DNA of 64,000 bases from Saccharothrix sp. NRRL B-16348. GTDB taxonomy: Bacteria > Actinomycetota > Actinomycetes > Mycobacteriales > Pseudonocardiaceae. Below are positions 8,992 through 17,072 of this stretch, piece by piece; within the stretch, counting starts at the first letter, position 1; each line of letters begins with the position of its first letter. The position numbers and the translations under genes were made by a program. The stretch lies in the NCBI RefSeq assembly GCF_001280085.1, contig NZ_LGED01000220.1, forward strand, positions 124,001 to 188,000, read 5' to 3'. The notes beneath the pieces were generated by a model, which was given only the letters and a program-made list of their open reading frames with translations, was not told the DNA's origin and made no database searches.

Positions 8992-10082
8992 CGGCGGAGG
9001 TCGGACTCGCCGTGGGACGGGGCACGGGCCCCGAACTCGCCGACGTCTTCGAACGGGTGGTGGACCGGCTCGGACAGCTGCACGGCGTCGAAGCGGCCAT
9101 CACCCGCTCACCCCGGGTCTACCACTCCTACCACTCGTTACGCGCCGAAGCCGACGGGATCGCGGACATGCGCCGGCTCACGGAGGGCGACGCCGGGCAC
9201 TACGAGCGGTTCTGCCGGGAGCTGGCCCGGCGGGGCGTCACCGCGGTGTTCCGCACGGCCGTCAACGCGCAGTCGCTGTACCTGGTGAGGCAGCGGTTGC
9301 GGGCGGTGAAGGTCGACGTGATCTCGGCGCCCGGGTCGTCGCCCGACGCGGCGCTGCTGCTCGTCCGGGACGAGGCGCAGGGCTTCTACACCGGTGAGAA
9401 CCGGCACTCGCCGGGTGTGCTCACCCGCACGATGCAGTTCAGCCAGGAGATCACCGACGACGTCATCGCCCACGCCCTGGCGCGAGCGCGGCAGCAGTGG
9501 CCGGACGGCGGCGCGGACCGGATCGTCATGGCCTACAAGTTCCACCTGCTCGACGGCGCCCTCGACGACTGGGTGCGCGCCGCGGCCGAGCGCCACCGCG
9601 TGCGGATCGAGCTGAGCCAACCCGACACCGTGAACAGGAACCTGATCCAGCACGGGTTGCCGAGGCGGACGGTCGTGGTGGCCGGCAACGAGTGGGGCGA
9701 CATCATGCACGTCGTCCTGCTGGACCGCTACGGCGTGGACAAGCAGGAGAACCGCTGCGCCGAGAACGTCCACCTGCACCCCGACCTGGCCGGGTTGGTG
9801 GAGTACCAGACCGTGCACGGCTCCGCCGACGACCTGGCCGGTCGCGACACCGTCAACCCGGTGGCCACCGTGCGGGCCGCGGCGACCATCGTCGAACGGC
9901 ACTGCGGCGGCACGGGCGTGATCGAGTCGACGGAACGCGCGCTCGCCGCCGTGACCGCCCGCGGCGTGCGCACCCCCGACCTCGGCGGGCGGCACTCGAC
10001 CACCGCCGTGGTCGACGCGCTGCTCACCGAGCTGTCCCACCGGCAGGTCGGCCGGCCAGCGAGGCTGGAGGCCGGTTCGTGA
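8988..10082 (+). CDS. Isocitrate/isopropylmalate dehydrogenase-like enzyme, divergent
   Basis: A 364-residue member of the beta-decarboxylating dehydrogenase fold. Recognisable landmarks are the N-terminal GRGTGPEL (for GDGIGPE), GFYTGENR near 132-139 (for the EGxYSG segment), Lys184 in VMAYKFHLLDG, Asp213, and NEWGDIM at 234-240. TVHGSADDLAG at 275-285 matches the nucleotide-site PVHGSAPDIAG. The second metal Asp of the canonical GDILSD is Val242 here, and the active-site loops differ, so the substrate is probably not isocitrate or isopropylmalate. It overlaps the EF-hand gene (ATGA) and the hydrolase gene (GTGA). A role in a small specialised pathway is likely. Confidence 0.8.
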   Translation: MTAEVGLAVGRGTGPELADVFERVVDRLGQLHGVEAAITRSPRVYHSYHSLRAEADGIADMRRLTEGDAGHYERFCRELARRGVTAVFRTAVNAQSLYLVRQRLRAVKVDVISAPGSSPDAALLLVRDEAQGFYTGENRHSPGVLTRTMQFSQEITDDVIAHALARARQQWPDGGADRIVMAYKFHLLDGALDDWVRAAAERHRVRIELSQPDTVNRNLIQHGLPRRTVVVAGNEWGDIMHVVLLDRYGVDKQENRCAENVHLHPDLAGLVEYQTVHGSADDLAGRDTVNPVATVRAAATIVERHCGGTGVIESTERALAAVTARGVRTPDLGGRHSTTAVVDALLTELSHRQVGRPARLEAGS

Positions 10083-10693
10083 CGCGGACGGCGTTGGTCG
10101 TCGTGGACCTGCAGAACGACTTCTGCACCGGACCGGTCGCGACAGCCAGGTACCGCAAGGACCCCGCGCGCCTGGACGCGGTGACGACCAACGCCGCACG
10201 CGCGGTCGAGCTGGCGCGCGACCGCGGCGTCGAGGTGGTGTTCGTCCGCTTCGTCGGCGACGTCGAGCACCAAGGCCCGAGCTGGCGCCGGCGCAACGAG
10301 CGCGGCGGCCGGACGCCGTCCTGCCTCGAAGGCACGTGGGGTGCGCGGTTCCACAAGGTCACGCCGGCGCCGGGAGAGCTCGTGGTCACCAAGCACGCGT
10401 GCTTCGACGCGTTCCTGACCTCCGGCTTCGAGCAACACCTGGTGCGGCACGACATCGAGCACCTGGTGTTCGCCGGGGTGTACGCGGACGTGTGCGTCGA
10501 CTCGACCGCCCGCACCGCCTTCCAGAAGGGCTGGCACATCACCCTGCTGGTCGACTGCACCACCAGCCTGCTGCAGCGCGACGAGGACACCGTGCGGTTC
10601 ATGGCCGACCTCTACGGGGCCCGCACCACCACCCACGACCGCCCCGACACGTGGTGCGAATCCTCGGACGAGAGGACGATCGGTGCTCGGTGA
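10079..10693 (+). CDS. Isochorismatase-family cysteine hydrolase
   Basis: A 204-residue hydrolase of the isochorismatase/nicotinamidase fold. The catalytic triad is visible as Asp10 (VVDLQND), Lys105 (VTKHACFDAF) and Cys139 (YADVCVDST). A Cys at this site points to amidase or nicotinamidase-like chemistry rather than to PhzD-type isochorismatase, which has Gly there. The GTG start overlaps the upstream stop as GTGA, so translation is coupled. The gene in turn overlaps the methyltransferase by 11 bases. Substrate unknown; the context suggests a tailoring or salvage step in the same pathway. Confidence 0.88.
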   Translation: MTRTALVVVDLQNDFCTGPVATARYRKDPARLDAVTTNAARAVELARDRGVEVVFVRFVGDVEHQGPSWRRRNERGGRTPSCLEGTWGARFHKVTPAPGELVVTKHACFDAFLTSGFEQHLVRHDIEHLVFAGVYADVCVDSTARTAFQKGWHITLLVDCTTSLLQRDEDTVRFMADLYGARTTTHDRPDTWCESSDERTIGAR

Positions 10694-11531
10694 CGGCGTC
10701 GCACTGACCGCGCTCATGGTCGCGGCGGCCCGCGCGATCGAAACCCACCTCCCGGACTCGCTGGCCCGCGACGACTACGCCGAGCACTTCGTGCGGGCCG
10801 CACCGGCGTCCACGAACTGGCCCGTGCGCCCGCACGACGTCCCGGACGGCGACGCGAACCCCCTGTGGGGCAGGCTCGCCCGCTACTTCGGACTGCGCAC
10901 CAGGATGCTGGACGACGTCGTGCTCGCCGCGGGCAACCGCCAAGCCGTGCTGCTCGGCGCAGGCCTGGACACCAGGGCGTTCCGCCTCGACTGGCCACCC
11001 GACTCCGTCGTCTACGAACTCGACCAGGCCCCGGTGCTGGCCTTCAAGCAACAGGTCCTGGACACCCTCGGAGCACGCCCGCGCGTCACCCGCCACCCGG
11101 TTGCCGCGGACCTCCGCGACGACTGGGCACGACTGCTGCCCGGCTTCCGCCCGGAAGAACCCACCACGTGGCTGGCCGAAGGTCTGCTCCTGTACCTGCC
11201 CGGCGACGCCGAACACCGACTGATCGACACCGTGGACCGCCTGTCCGCACCCGGCAGCACCCTGGCCTACGAGGTCAAGCTGGTCCGGGAACACCCCGCG
11301 GTACGCGACAACCCCGTCTACACCTCGACCAAGGCCCAGACCGGCATCGACCTGCTCGCCCTGTTCAGCGACGAACCGCGACCCGACTCGGCCGCCACCC
11401 TGACCGCCCGCGGCTGGACCGCACAGGTCCACACCCCGTTCGACTTCACCCACCACCACGGACGCGGACCGCTCCCCGAACCCCACGACACCCTGGCGGC
11501 CAATCGCTGGGTCACCGCCACCAAGTCCTGA
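10683..11531 (+). CDS. SAM-dependent methyltransferase (LCMT/TIGR00027-like)
   Basis: A 282-residue class I methyltransferase of the leucine carboxyl methyltransferase-like group that is abundant in actinomycetes. Motif I is LGAGLDTRAF at residues 91-100, followed by the acidic VYELD (110-114) that contacts SAM. TTWLAEGLLLYL, typical of this group, lies downstream. Many members are O-methyltransferases of polyketides, but the acceptor cannot be deduced. The GTG start lies inside the hydrolase gene and is preceded by GAGAGG at 10670. It is the last gene of the four-gene cassette and meets the ABC exporter genes tail to tail. Confidence 0.85.
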   Translation: MLGDGVALTALMVAAARAIETHLPDSLARDDYAEHFVRAAPASTNWPVRPHDVPDGDANPLWGRLARYFGLRTRMLDDVVLAAGNRQAVLLGAGLDTRAFRLDWPPDSVVYELDQAPVLAFKQQVLDTLGARPRVTRHPVAADLRDDWARLLPGFRPEEPTTWLAEGLLLYLPGDAEHRLIDTVDRLSAPGSTLAYEVKLVREHPAVRDNPVYTSTKAQTGIDLLALFSDEPRPDSAATLTARGWTAQVHTPFDFTHHHGRGPLPEPHDTLAANRWVTATKS

Positions 11532-11601
11532 CCCGTAGATCGGACGTGCCCGACCAGCACCGACGGGGTCCCGTCCGCCGTGACGCCGTCCGGGCGCAGT
11601 G

Positions 11602-13425
11602 TCACTTCCGCTCGCTGCTCGCGTAGGCCTCGGCCTGCGTGCGGTACAGCTCGGCATAACGTCCGCCGCGGGCCATCAGCTCATCGTGACGACCGGCCTG
11701 GACCAGCTCGCCGTGGTCCAGCACGAGGATCTGGTCGGCGTCGGCCACGGTCGAGAACCGGTGCGACACCACGACGGTCACCGCACCGGTTCTGGCCGCC
11801 AGTTCGCGGGCGCGGGCCATGTAACGGGTGAAGATGGCGTGCTCGCTGGGTGCGTCCAGGGACGCGGTCGGCTCGTCGAGGACGAACAGCAGCGGCGCGG
11901 GACGCATCGAGGAACGGGCGAGAGCCGTCTTCTGCCACTGGCCTTCGGACAGCTCGACGCCGCCGAAGTCCTGGCCCAGCTGGGTGTCGAGGCCGTCCGG
12001 CAGGCGGCCGAGGAGGACGTCCGCGTCGGCGGCGCGCACCGCCTCGCCGATGCGTGCGCGGTCGGCGATGTGCGGCAGGTCGCCCAGTCCGACGGTGGTG
12101 GCGAACGTCGTCTGGAAACGCCCGAAGTCCTGGAAGGCCGCGCTGGTGCGCTTCCGCCACTCGTCGGCGGGCAGGTCGTCCAGGTTCGTGTCATCGACCC
12201 CGATCGTGCCCGAGCCGGGCGAGTAGAACTTGCACAGCAGCTTGACCAGGGTCGTCTTGCCCGAGCCGTACTCACCCACGATCGCCACCACCGAGCCCGC
12301 CGCCAGGTGGCAGCTCACGTCGGTGAGCGTCGGGCGATCGGCGCCGGGGTAGGTGAAGCCGACCCGGTCGAACGTGATCCCGCGCCGCAGTGCCGCCGGA
12401 ACGGGCCGGGTGCCGCGCTGCGCCCGCGTGGCGGCCACGTGGTCCCGCAGCCACAGGTAGGGCTCGATCACGCGGCCGCTCGCCGTCGAGTTGTTCACGT
12501 CGCGCAGGGTGTCCTGCATGGACTGCCGCAGGGTGAACGCGACCGTGACGGCCAGGACGATGTCCCCGACGGTGCCCGTGCCCGTGGTGGCCTGCCGGAT
12601 CACCAGGGCGAGGCCCGCCACGAAACCCGCCGTGAACAGCGTCCAGCCGGCCAGCTTCCAGCCGGCGGCCCGCACCCTGGCCCGCAGCCGCACCCGGAAG
12701 ACCTCGTTCCACGCCGCCACCTGCCGGTCCACGACCTCGTCGCCCGCGCCCGCGATCCGGAGCTCCTTGCTCGTGGCGGGTCTGGTCGCGAGGCGGAACA
12801 GGTGGCGCTGCAACCGGAAGTCCTCCGCGGTCCCGGTCTCGGCGGTGTTGACCGCGCGCTGCCCGCGGCGGTCGCACCACAACGGCGCGGCGGCGCACGG
12901 CAGCAAGGCGATCAGCCACGGGTTCGTCGTGGCGAGCAGCGCGACCAGCACCGCCAGCTTGACCACGTTGAAGCACGCCGCCACCGCGCCCCACATGCCG
13001 AACATCAGCTCCCACGAGGCGCCGCGCAGCGTGGTGACCCGGTCCAGGACGTCGGGCCGGTCCAGGTGGTCCATGCCCGGCAGGCCGACCAGGTCCGCGT
13101 GCAGCCGGTGCTGCACGTGCACGAGACCGACCCGTTCGATGAGCACGATCCACAGTCCTCCGTGGAGATCGCGCAGGTAGGCGCCTACCGCGAACACGGC
13201 CGCGGCCGTCACGGCGCCGATGACCGCGGCGGTGGTGTCGGCCGCGATCACACCGTTCACCGCCATTCGCAGGGCCAGCGCGGTCGCCGCGACCACGACG
13301 ACCTGTCCGGCGTAGATCGCCAGCAGGCCGGAGGTCATCACGGGGTACAGCCGCCAGGAGAGCGCGAGCAGCTCCGCCCACAGCCGGACGTACCGCCTCA
13401 CCGCGATCGGCTTCTCCGTGCTCAC
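11602..13425 (-). CDS. ABC exporter half-transporter, second subunit
   Basis: A 607-residue fused membrane/ATPase half-transporter. About six TM helices occupy residues 1-330. The nucleotide-binding domain has Walker A GEYGSGKTT, signature LSEGQWQK and Walker B LLFVLDEPTASLD, with an H-loop VVSHRFS. The signature has Glu in place of the second Gly (LSEGQ), so ATP site strength may be unequal between the two subunits, as in heterodimeric exporters. Its ATG overlaps the stop of the upstream half-transporter (ATGA at 13422-13425). The GQW signature type is frequent in exporters near peptide natural-product loci, which suggests but does not prove a peptide substrate. Confidence 0.88.
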   Translation of the reverse strand: MSTEKPIAVRRYVRLWAELLALSWRLYPVMTSGLLAIYAGQVVVVAATALALRMAVNGVIAADTTAAVIGAVTAAAVFAVGAYLRDLHGGLWIVLIERVGLVHVQHRLHADLVGLPGMDHLDRPDVLDRVTTLRGASWELMFGMWGAVAACFNVVKLAVLVALLATTNPWLIALLPCAAAPLWCDRRGQRAVNTAETGTAEDFRLQRHLFRLATRPATSKELRIAGAGDEVVDRQVAAWNEVFRVRLRARVRAAGWKLAGWTLFTAGFVAGLALVIRQATTGTGTVGDIVLAVTVAFTLRQSMQDTLRDVNNSTASGRVIEPYLWLRDHVAATRAQRGTRPVPAALRRGITFDRVGFTYPGADRPTLTDVSCHLAAGSVVAIVGEYGSGKTTLVKLLCKFYSPGSGTIGVDDTNLDDLPADEWRKRTSAAFQDFGRFQTTFATTVGLGDLPHIADRARIGEAVRAADADVLLGRLPDGLDTQLGQDFGGVELSEGQWQKTALARSSMRPAPLLFVLDEPTASLDAPSEHAIFTRYMARARELAARTGAVTVVVSHRFSTVADADQILVLDHGELVQAGRHDELMARGGRYAELYRTQAEAYASSERK

Positions 13426-15251
13426 AGCAGTTCGTCCTCCTCGACGCGGTCGTCGAATCCGCGCTTGAAGCGGTCCGCCTGGATCTCGAAGAGCTCGGCG
13501 TAGCCACCGCCGAGCGCCATCAGCTCGTCGTGGGTGCCCGACTCACCGATGCGGCCGTCGCGCAGCAGCACGATGCGATCGGCTTGGCGCACCGTGGAAA
13601 GCCGGTGCGAGATCAGCACCACCGTCGCGTCCCCGCGGCGCGCGGCGAGCCGGTGGAAGACGTCGAACTCCGTGCCGACGTCCAGGTGTGCGGTGGGTTC
13701 GTCGAGCACCAGCACGTTCGCCCCGGTCCGCATCGCGTACAGGGCCCTGGTGAGGACGAGCTGCTGCCACTGGCCCCCGGACAGGTCCGCCCCGCCGGCG
13801 CGTTCCCGGCTCAGCGGTGTCGCCCAGCCCTCCGGCAGCCGGTCGACGACGTCGGTGAACCCCGAATCGCGGGCCGCCGCTTCGACGGTGGCCTGATCAC
13901 GTGGCGCCGCGGCGTTGCCCAGCGCCACGTTGTCGGCGGCGGACAGGTGGTAGCGCACGAAGTCCTGGAACACCACCGAGACGCGCTCGCGCCAGCCGGC
14001 GGGATCGAGGTCGACGAGGTCGGTCCCGTCCGCGGTGATCCGGCCGGAGGTCGGCGGGTAGAGCCCGGCCAGCAGCTTGATCAACGTCGACTTGCCGGCC
14101 CCGTTGAGCCCCACCACGGCGAGCAGCTCACCGGGCCGGATCTCCAGGTCCAGCCCGTCCAGCACCTTCCGCTCGCTGCCGGGATAGCTGAAGCCGACGC
14201 CCTCGAACCGCACGTGCGGAAGCGCACTGATCTCGGCCGGGGACGTGAGCGCCGCGGCGGGCGCCGGCAGCTCTTCGCGCAACCGCTCCAGTGCCTTCAG
14301 GACGACGAGAGCACCCCTCACCTCACGGCTGTCGGCGCCCGCGTACCCGAACATCGCCGAGCCCGCGGCGAAGACCGCGGTCGCGACGGCCGCCGACACG
14401 GCACCTCTGGCGCCGGCCAGGGCGACCGTCACGTAGACGGTCGTCAGCGGCAGGAGCACCAAGAGGAGCCTCCGCCACTGCCCGCGCATGTTCTCCACGC
14501 CGACGGCCCACACCGGTTCGAACATCGACCGCACGTGGGCGGTGACCCGTTCGACCGCCCATCCGCCGAAACCGAAGACCCGCAGTTCCTTGCCCTCCGC
14601 CGGCGCGAAGATCGCGTCCGCCCACACCTCCGCACGCCGGCCCTGGTCCGTGCCGCCCAGCCACTTGTCGTACCACCGCATCGCGTTGCGCCGACCGATC
14701 ATCGTGTGCGCCACGACAGCCGCGAGCAGCAACGGCAACACCCACCACGAGAACGCGACCAGCACCACGCCCAAGCTCACCAGGCCGACACCGTGTGCCA
14801 GCAACTTCAGCTGGGTCAACGCGCCGTCCGCCGGTGTCTTCTCCGTCCAGTTGCCGGGATCGGCTCTGGCCTCCCACACCAGGTTCCGCACATCCTCACG
14901 TTCCAGCGTCGCGAACGCGGGGCTCGTCACCGCGAGTCGGGCGACCTCCGCCCGGTGCGCCCCGTCGATCCGCGCGGCGGCGAGGAAGAACAACGGCTCC
15001 TGCGCCACCTCCAACACGTGCCCGAGCAGCAGCACCGCGCCGAACACGACCAGCGGAACCACCGCGCCGGCCAGGAAACCCGCGCCGGCCCCGTCCGCGA
15101 CCCGCCCCACCAACATCGCCATCGCGACCGCGGAGACAGCGGGAACAAGGCTCGCGACGACGGTCACCACGACGATCACCAGCAGCAGCCCGGGCCCCGC
15201 CCCGGCCAGGACGCGCAGCAACAGGGCACGCTCTCGGAGCGCGTTGTACAT
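13422..15251 (-). CDS. ABC exporter half-transporter, first subunit
   Basis: A 609-residue fused TM/ATPase half-transporter. About six TM segments are followed by an NBD with Walker A GLNGAGKST, signature LSGGQWQQ and Walker B NVLVLDEPTAHLD. The ATG at 15251 is chosen because GAGGG lies six bases upstream. A GTG four codons earlier and a much longer frame to 15551 have no ribosome site and run through A+T-rich leader DNA. It is translated together with the second half-transporter, giving a canonical-plus-degenerate heterodimer. The pair faces the EF-hand/methyltransferase cassette tail to tail and may export its product, although they are not co-transcribed. Confidence 0.86.
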   Translation of the reverse strand: MYNALRERALLLRVLAGAGPGLLLVIVVVTVVASLVPAVSAVAMAMLVGRVADGAGAGFLAGAVVPLVVFGAVLLLGHVLEVAQEPLFFLAAARIDGAHRAEVARLAVTSPAFATLEREDVRNLVWEARADPGNWTEKTPADGALTQLKLLAHGVGLVSLGVVLVAFSWWVLPLLLAAVVAHTMIGRRNAMRWYDKWLGGTDQGRRAEVWADAIFAPAEGKELRVFGFGGWAVERVTAHVRSMFEPVWAVGVENMRGQWRRLLLVLLPLTTVYVTVALAGARGAVSAAVATAVFAAGSAMFGYAGADSREVRGALVVLKALERLREELPAPAAALTSPAEISALPHVRFEGVGFSYPGSERKVLDGLDLEIRPGELLAVVGLNGAGKSTLIKLLAGLYPPTSGRITADGTDLVDLDPAGWRERVSVVFQDFVRYHLSAADNVALGNAAAPRDQATVEAAARDSGFTDVVDRLPEGWATPLSRERAGGADLSGGQWQQLVLTRALYAMRTGANVLVLDEPTAHLDVGTEFDVFHRLAARRGDATVVLISHRLSTVRQADRIVLLRDGRIGESGTHDELMALGGGYAELFEIQADRFKRGFDDRVEEDELL

Positions 15252-15263
15252 CTCGGCCCTCAC

Positions 15264-15640
15264 CTGTTGATTCGATTGACATCGACGACTGCCATGAAGG
15301 TGCGCGGTATCGCCGTGACGGTTTTCGGAAATTACAGGCGACCCCATCGTCGCGTTCGACTCGAATCCACGATGCCTACGACTTCGCCAAAGGGTGGACT
15401 TATGGCACCGGCACTGCCTTCTTCGTCCCAGAAACCAATTCTTCCCCACGATCCATGTCGAATCGAAGCGCTTCACCTGCTTGGAGGCTAGCCCTGCCCT
15501 TTCACGCCCGTCAACTCGTTTACCGCTGGCGCAGCAGTACCGGCCTCGCACGAACCCGGACTGCCAGAACTATGAGGATCGGCAGTCGATTTTGAAGTCC
15601 TGCGGATCTGCGTGCGCCTCACGGCGATGACACGATGATC
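15264..15640. other. A+T-richer leader upstream of the ABC exporter
   Basis: This stretch is visibly less G+C rich (roughly 55%) than the genes around it. It must carry the exporter promoter. On the exporter strand there is an 18-codon frame at about 15405-15461 (MDRGEELVSG...) with a weak AGGTGAAG upstream. A second frame reads GRIGFWDEEGSAGA but has no start codon. Neither can be supported as a gene. A regulatory leader or an unrecognised peptide gene remains possible. Confidence 0.4.
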
Positions 15641-15688
15641 AGTCGCGGTTCCCGCGAAGGCGTTGCGGCGATCGGCGCACGACGCGGG

Positions 15689-15723
15689 CGGGTCGGGCAC
15701 GCGGGGTGCGCGTGCCCGACCCG
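15689..15723 (-). terminator. Strong hairpin terminator after xylanase
   Basis: CGGGTCGGGCACGCG (15689-15703) pairs perfectly with 15709-15723 around a 5-base loop. It starts 24 bases past the xylanase stop. Confidence 0.8.
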
Positions 15724-15746
15724 TCACGACAGGAGACGTCGGGAGA

Positions 15747-16763
15747 TCAGCCCTCGATCAGCACCGAGAGCACCGAGTCGTAGGCCAACTTCTTGTTGTA
15801 GTAGCGGTCGAACAGCAGCGGGGTCTGGCTGACCCGCCACGAGAACTTGTCCGTCACGCCGCTCAACGTGATCACCGTGCAGCGCGACACCTCGACGCAC
15901 GCGCGGACGGCCTGGGCGTACGAGTCGGCCTGTGCGGCGCCCGAGCCGGCGATGTCCAGTTCGGTGAGGTGCACGTCGACGTCGAGGTCGGCGAAGCGCT
16001 GGAGGTTGGCCCGCATGTCGGCCGGCACGGCGCCGCTGGTCAGGTGCGCCTGGAAGCCGACGCAGTCGATCGGCACGCCGCGCGACTTGAAGTCCTTCAC
16101 CATGGCGTAGACGGCGTCGGACTTCGGGTTCACCCCCTCGATGAAGTAGTCGCTGTAGCAGAGCTTCGCGGTGGGATCGGCCGCCCTGGTGGCCCGGAAG
16201 GCTTCCTCGACCCAGGCGTCGCCGAGCAGCCGCTGGAACACCGAGTTGCGTCGTGCGGCCCTACTGGTGTCGTCGAACGCCTCGTTGGCCACGTTCCAGT
16301 AGGCGACGCGGCCGCTGAAGTGGCCCGCGACGTTGGAGATGTGGTTGCGCACCGCGGTCAGCAGTTGGCTGGGCGAGTTCATGTTCTGCACCCACGCCGG
16401 CAGTTGGCTGTGCCAGACCAGCGCGTGGCCGCGCACCGTCATGCCCTGGCTCTCGGCGTGGCTGACGAGTCGGTCCGCGGCGGCGTAGTTGAACAACCCG
16501 CGGTTCGGCTCGACGAAGTCCCACTTCATCTCGTTGTCCGGCGTGAGCTGGCTGAACTCCCGGTTCAACGTGGTGACGTAGTCCGGATCGCCGAGCAGGT
16601 TCGCCCCGACCGCGGCGCCGAACAAGCGTCCGCTGATCGATGCGGCGTCCTTCAGAGTGCCGGCCGTGGTGCTCGCCGTCGTGCTCGCGGCGGCGTTCGG
16701 CGCCACCACCAGGGCGGCCACCACAGGCACGATGGCCAGCACGGTCCCGAGCGACTTCCTCAT
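15747..16763 (-). CDS. Secreted endo-1,4-beta-xylanase, GH10
   Basis: A 338-residue secreted xylanase that cuts internal beta-1,4 bonds of xylan. A signal peptide covers residues 1-27 (MRKSLG, hydrophobic core, APNAAAS). The GH10 barrel follows with EMKWDFVEPNRG, GHALVWHSQLPAW, the acid/base Glu161 in WNVANEAFDD and the nucleophile Glu268 in HLTELDI. The usual WGVTD is SGVTD here, losing a conserved Trp of the substrate cleft. There is no carbohydrate-binding module. The ATG follows GGAGG closely. GAAAG/GAAAC palindromes lie 40-70 bases upstream and probably mediate xylan-dependent control. Confidence 0.92.
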   Translation of the reverse strand: MRKSLGTVLAIVPVVAALVVAPNAAASTTASTTAGTLKDAASISGRLFGAAVGANLLGDPDYVTTLNREFSQLTPDNEMKWDFVEPNRGLFNYAAADRLVSHAESQGMTVRGHALVWHSQLPAWVQNMNSPSQLLTAVRNHISNVAGHFSGRVAYWNVANEAFDDTSRAARRNSVFQRLLGDAWVEEAFRATRAADPTAKLCYSDYFIEGVNPKSDAVYAMVKDFKSRGVPIDCVGFQAHLTSGAVPADMRANLQRFADLDVDVHLTELDIAGSGAAQADSYAQAVRACVEVSRCTVITLSGVTDKFSWRVSQTPLLFDRYYNKKLAYDSVLSVLIEG

Positions 16764-16802
16764 GCTTCCTCCGTTGATCATCGTCGACCCGGCGGCGGAG
16801 TG

Positions 16803-16832
16803 GAAAGTTTTGCCATCATGACAGAAACTTTC
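16803..16832 (-). promoter_or_regulatory. Repeated GAAA(C/G)TTT xylanase operator
   Basis: GAAAGTTTT (16803-16811) and the palindrome GAAACTTTC (16824-16832) lie 40-70 bases before the xylanase start, with a further partial copy (GAACTTT) near 16851. Streptomyces xylanase genes carry repeated palindromes of this kind (CGAAACTTTCG type, from memory) bound by a xylanase regulator. The remainder of the 309-bp gap up to 17072 shows only the promoter region of the next gene. Confidence 0.6.
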
Positions 16833-17072
16833 GATACCCGGCTGTTCGAGAACTTTGGCGTTCACGGGCGGTCAGGCCCGTACCAGGAGCAGCACGGCGG
16901 GAGCATCTGCCGCCAACGAGAACTCGCACGCTGACCGCTGTTTGGCGCGTGACGCACGGTCGGGTGGAGTTCGCGTCCGGCGCCGGCGGTCGGGCCCCGG
17001 TCCCGCCTACGTTCGTCCGCAGGTCGCCGGATCGGCGACGGCGCTGAACGGACCCGGCGAGGTGGGATCGCA

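Noticed and set aside
15300..15470. Lasso-like string GRIGFWDEEGSAGA on the exporter strand
   Set aside because: The frame has no start codon after the upstream stop and no lasso maturation genes are nearby.
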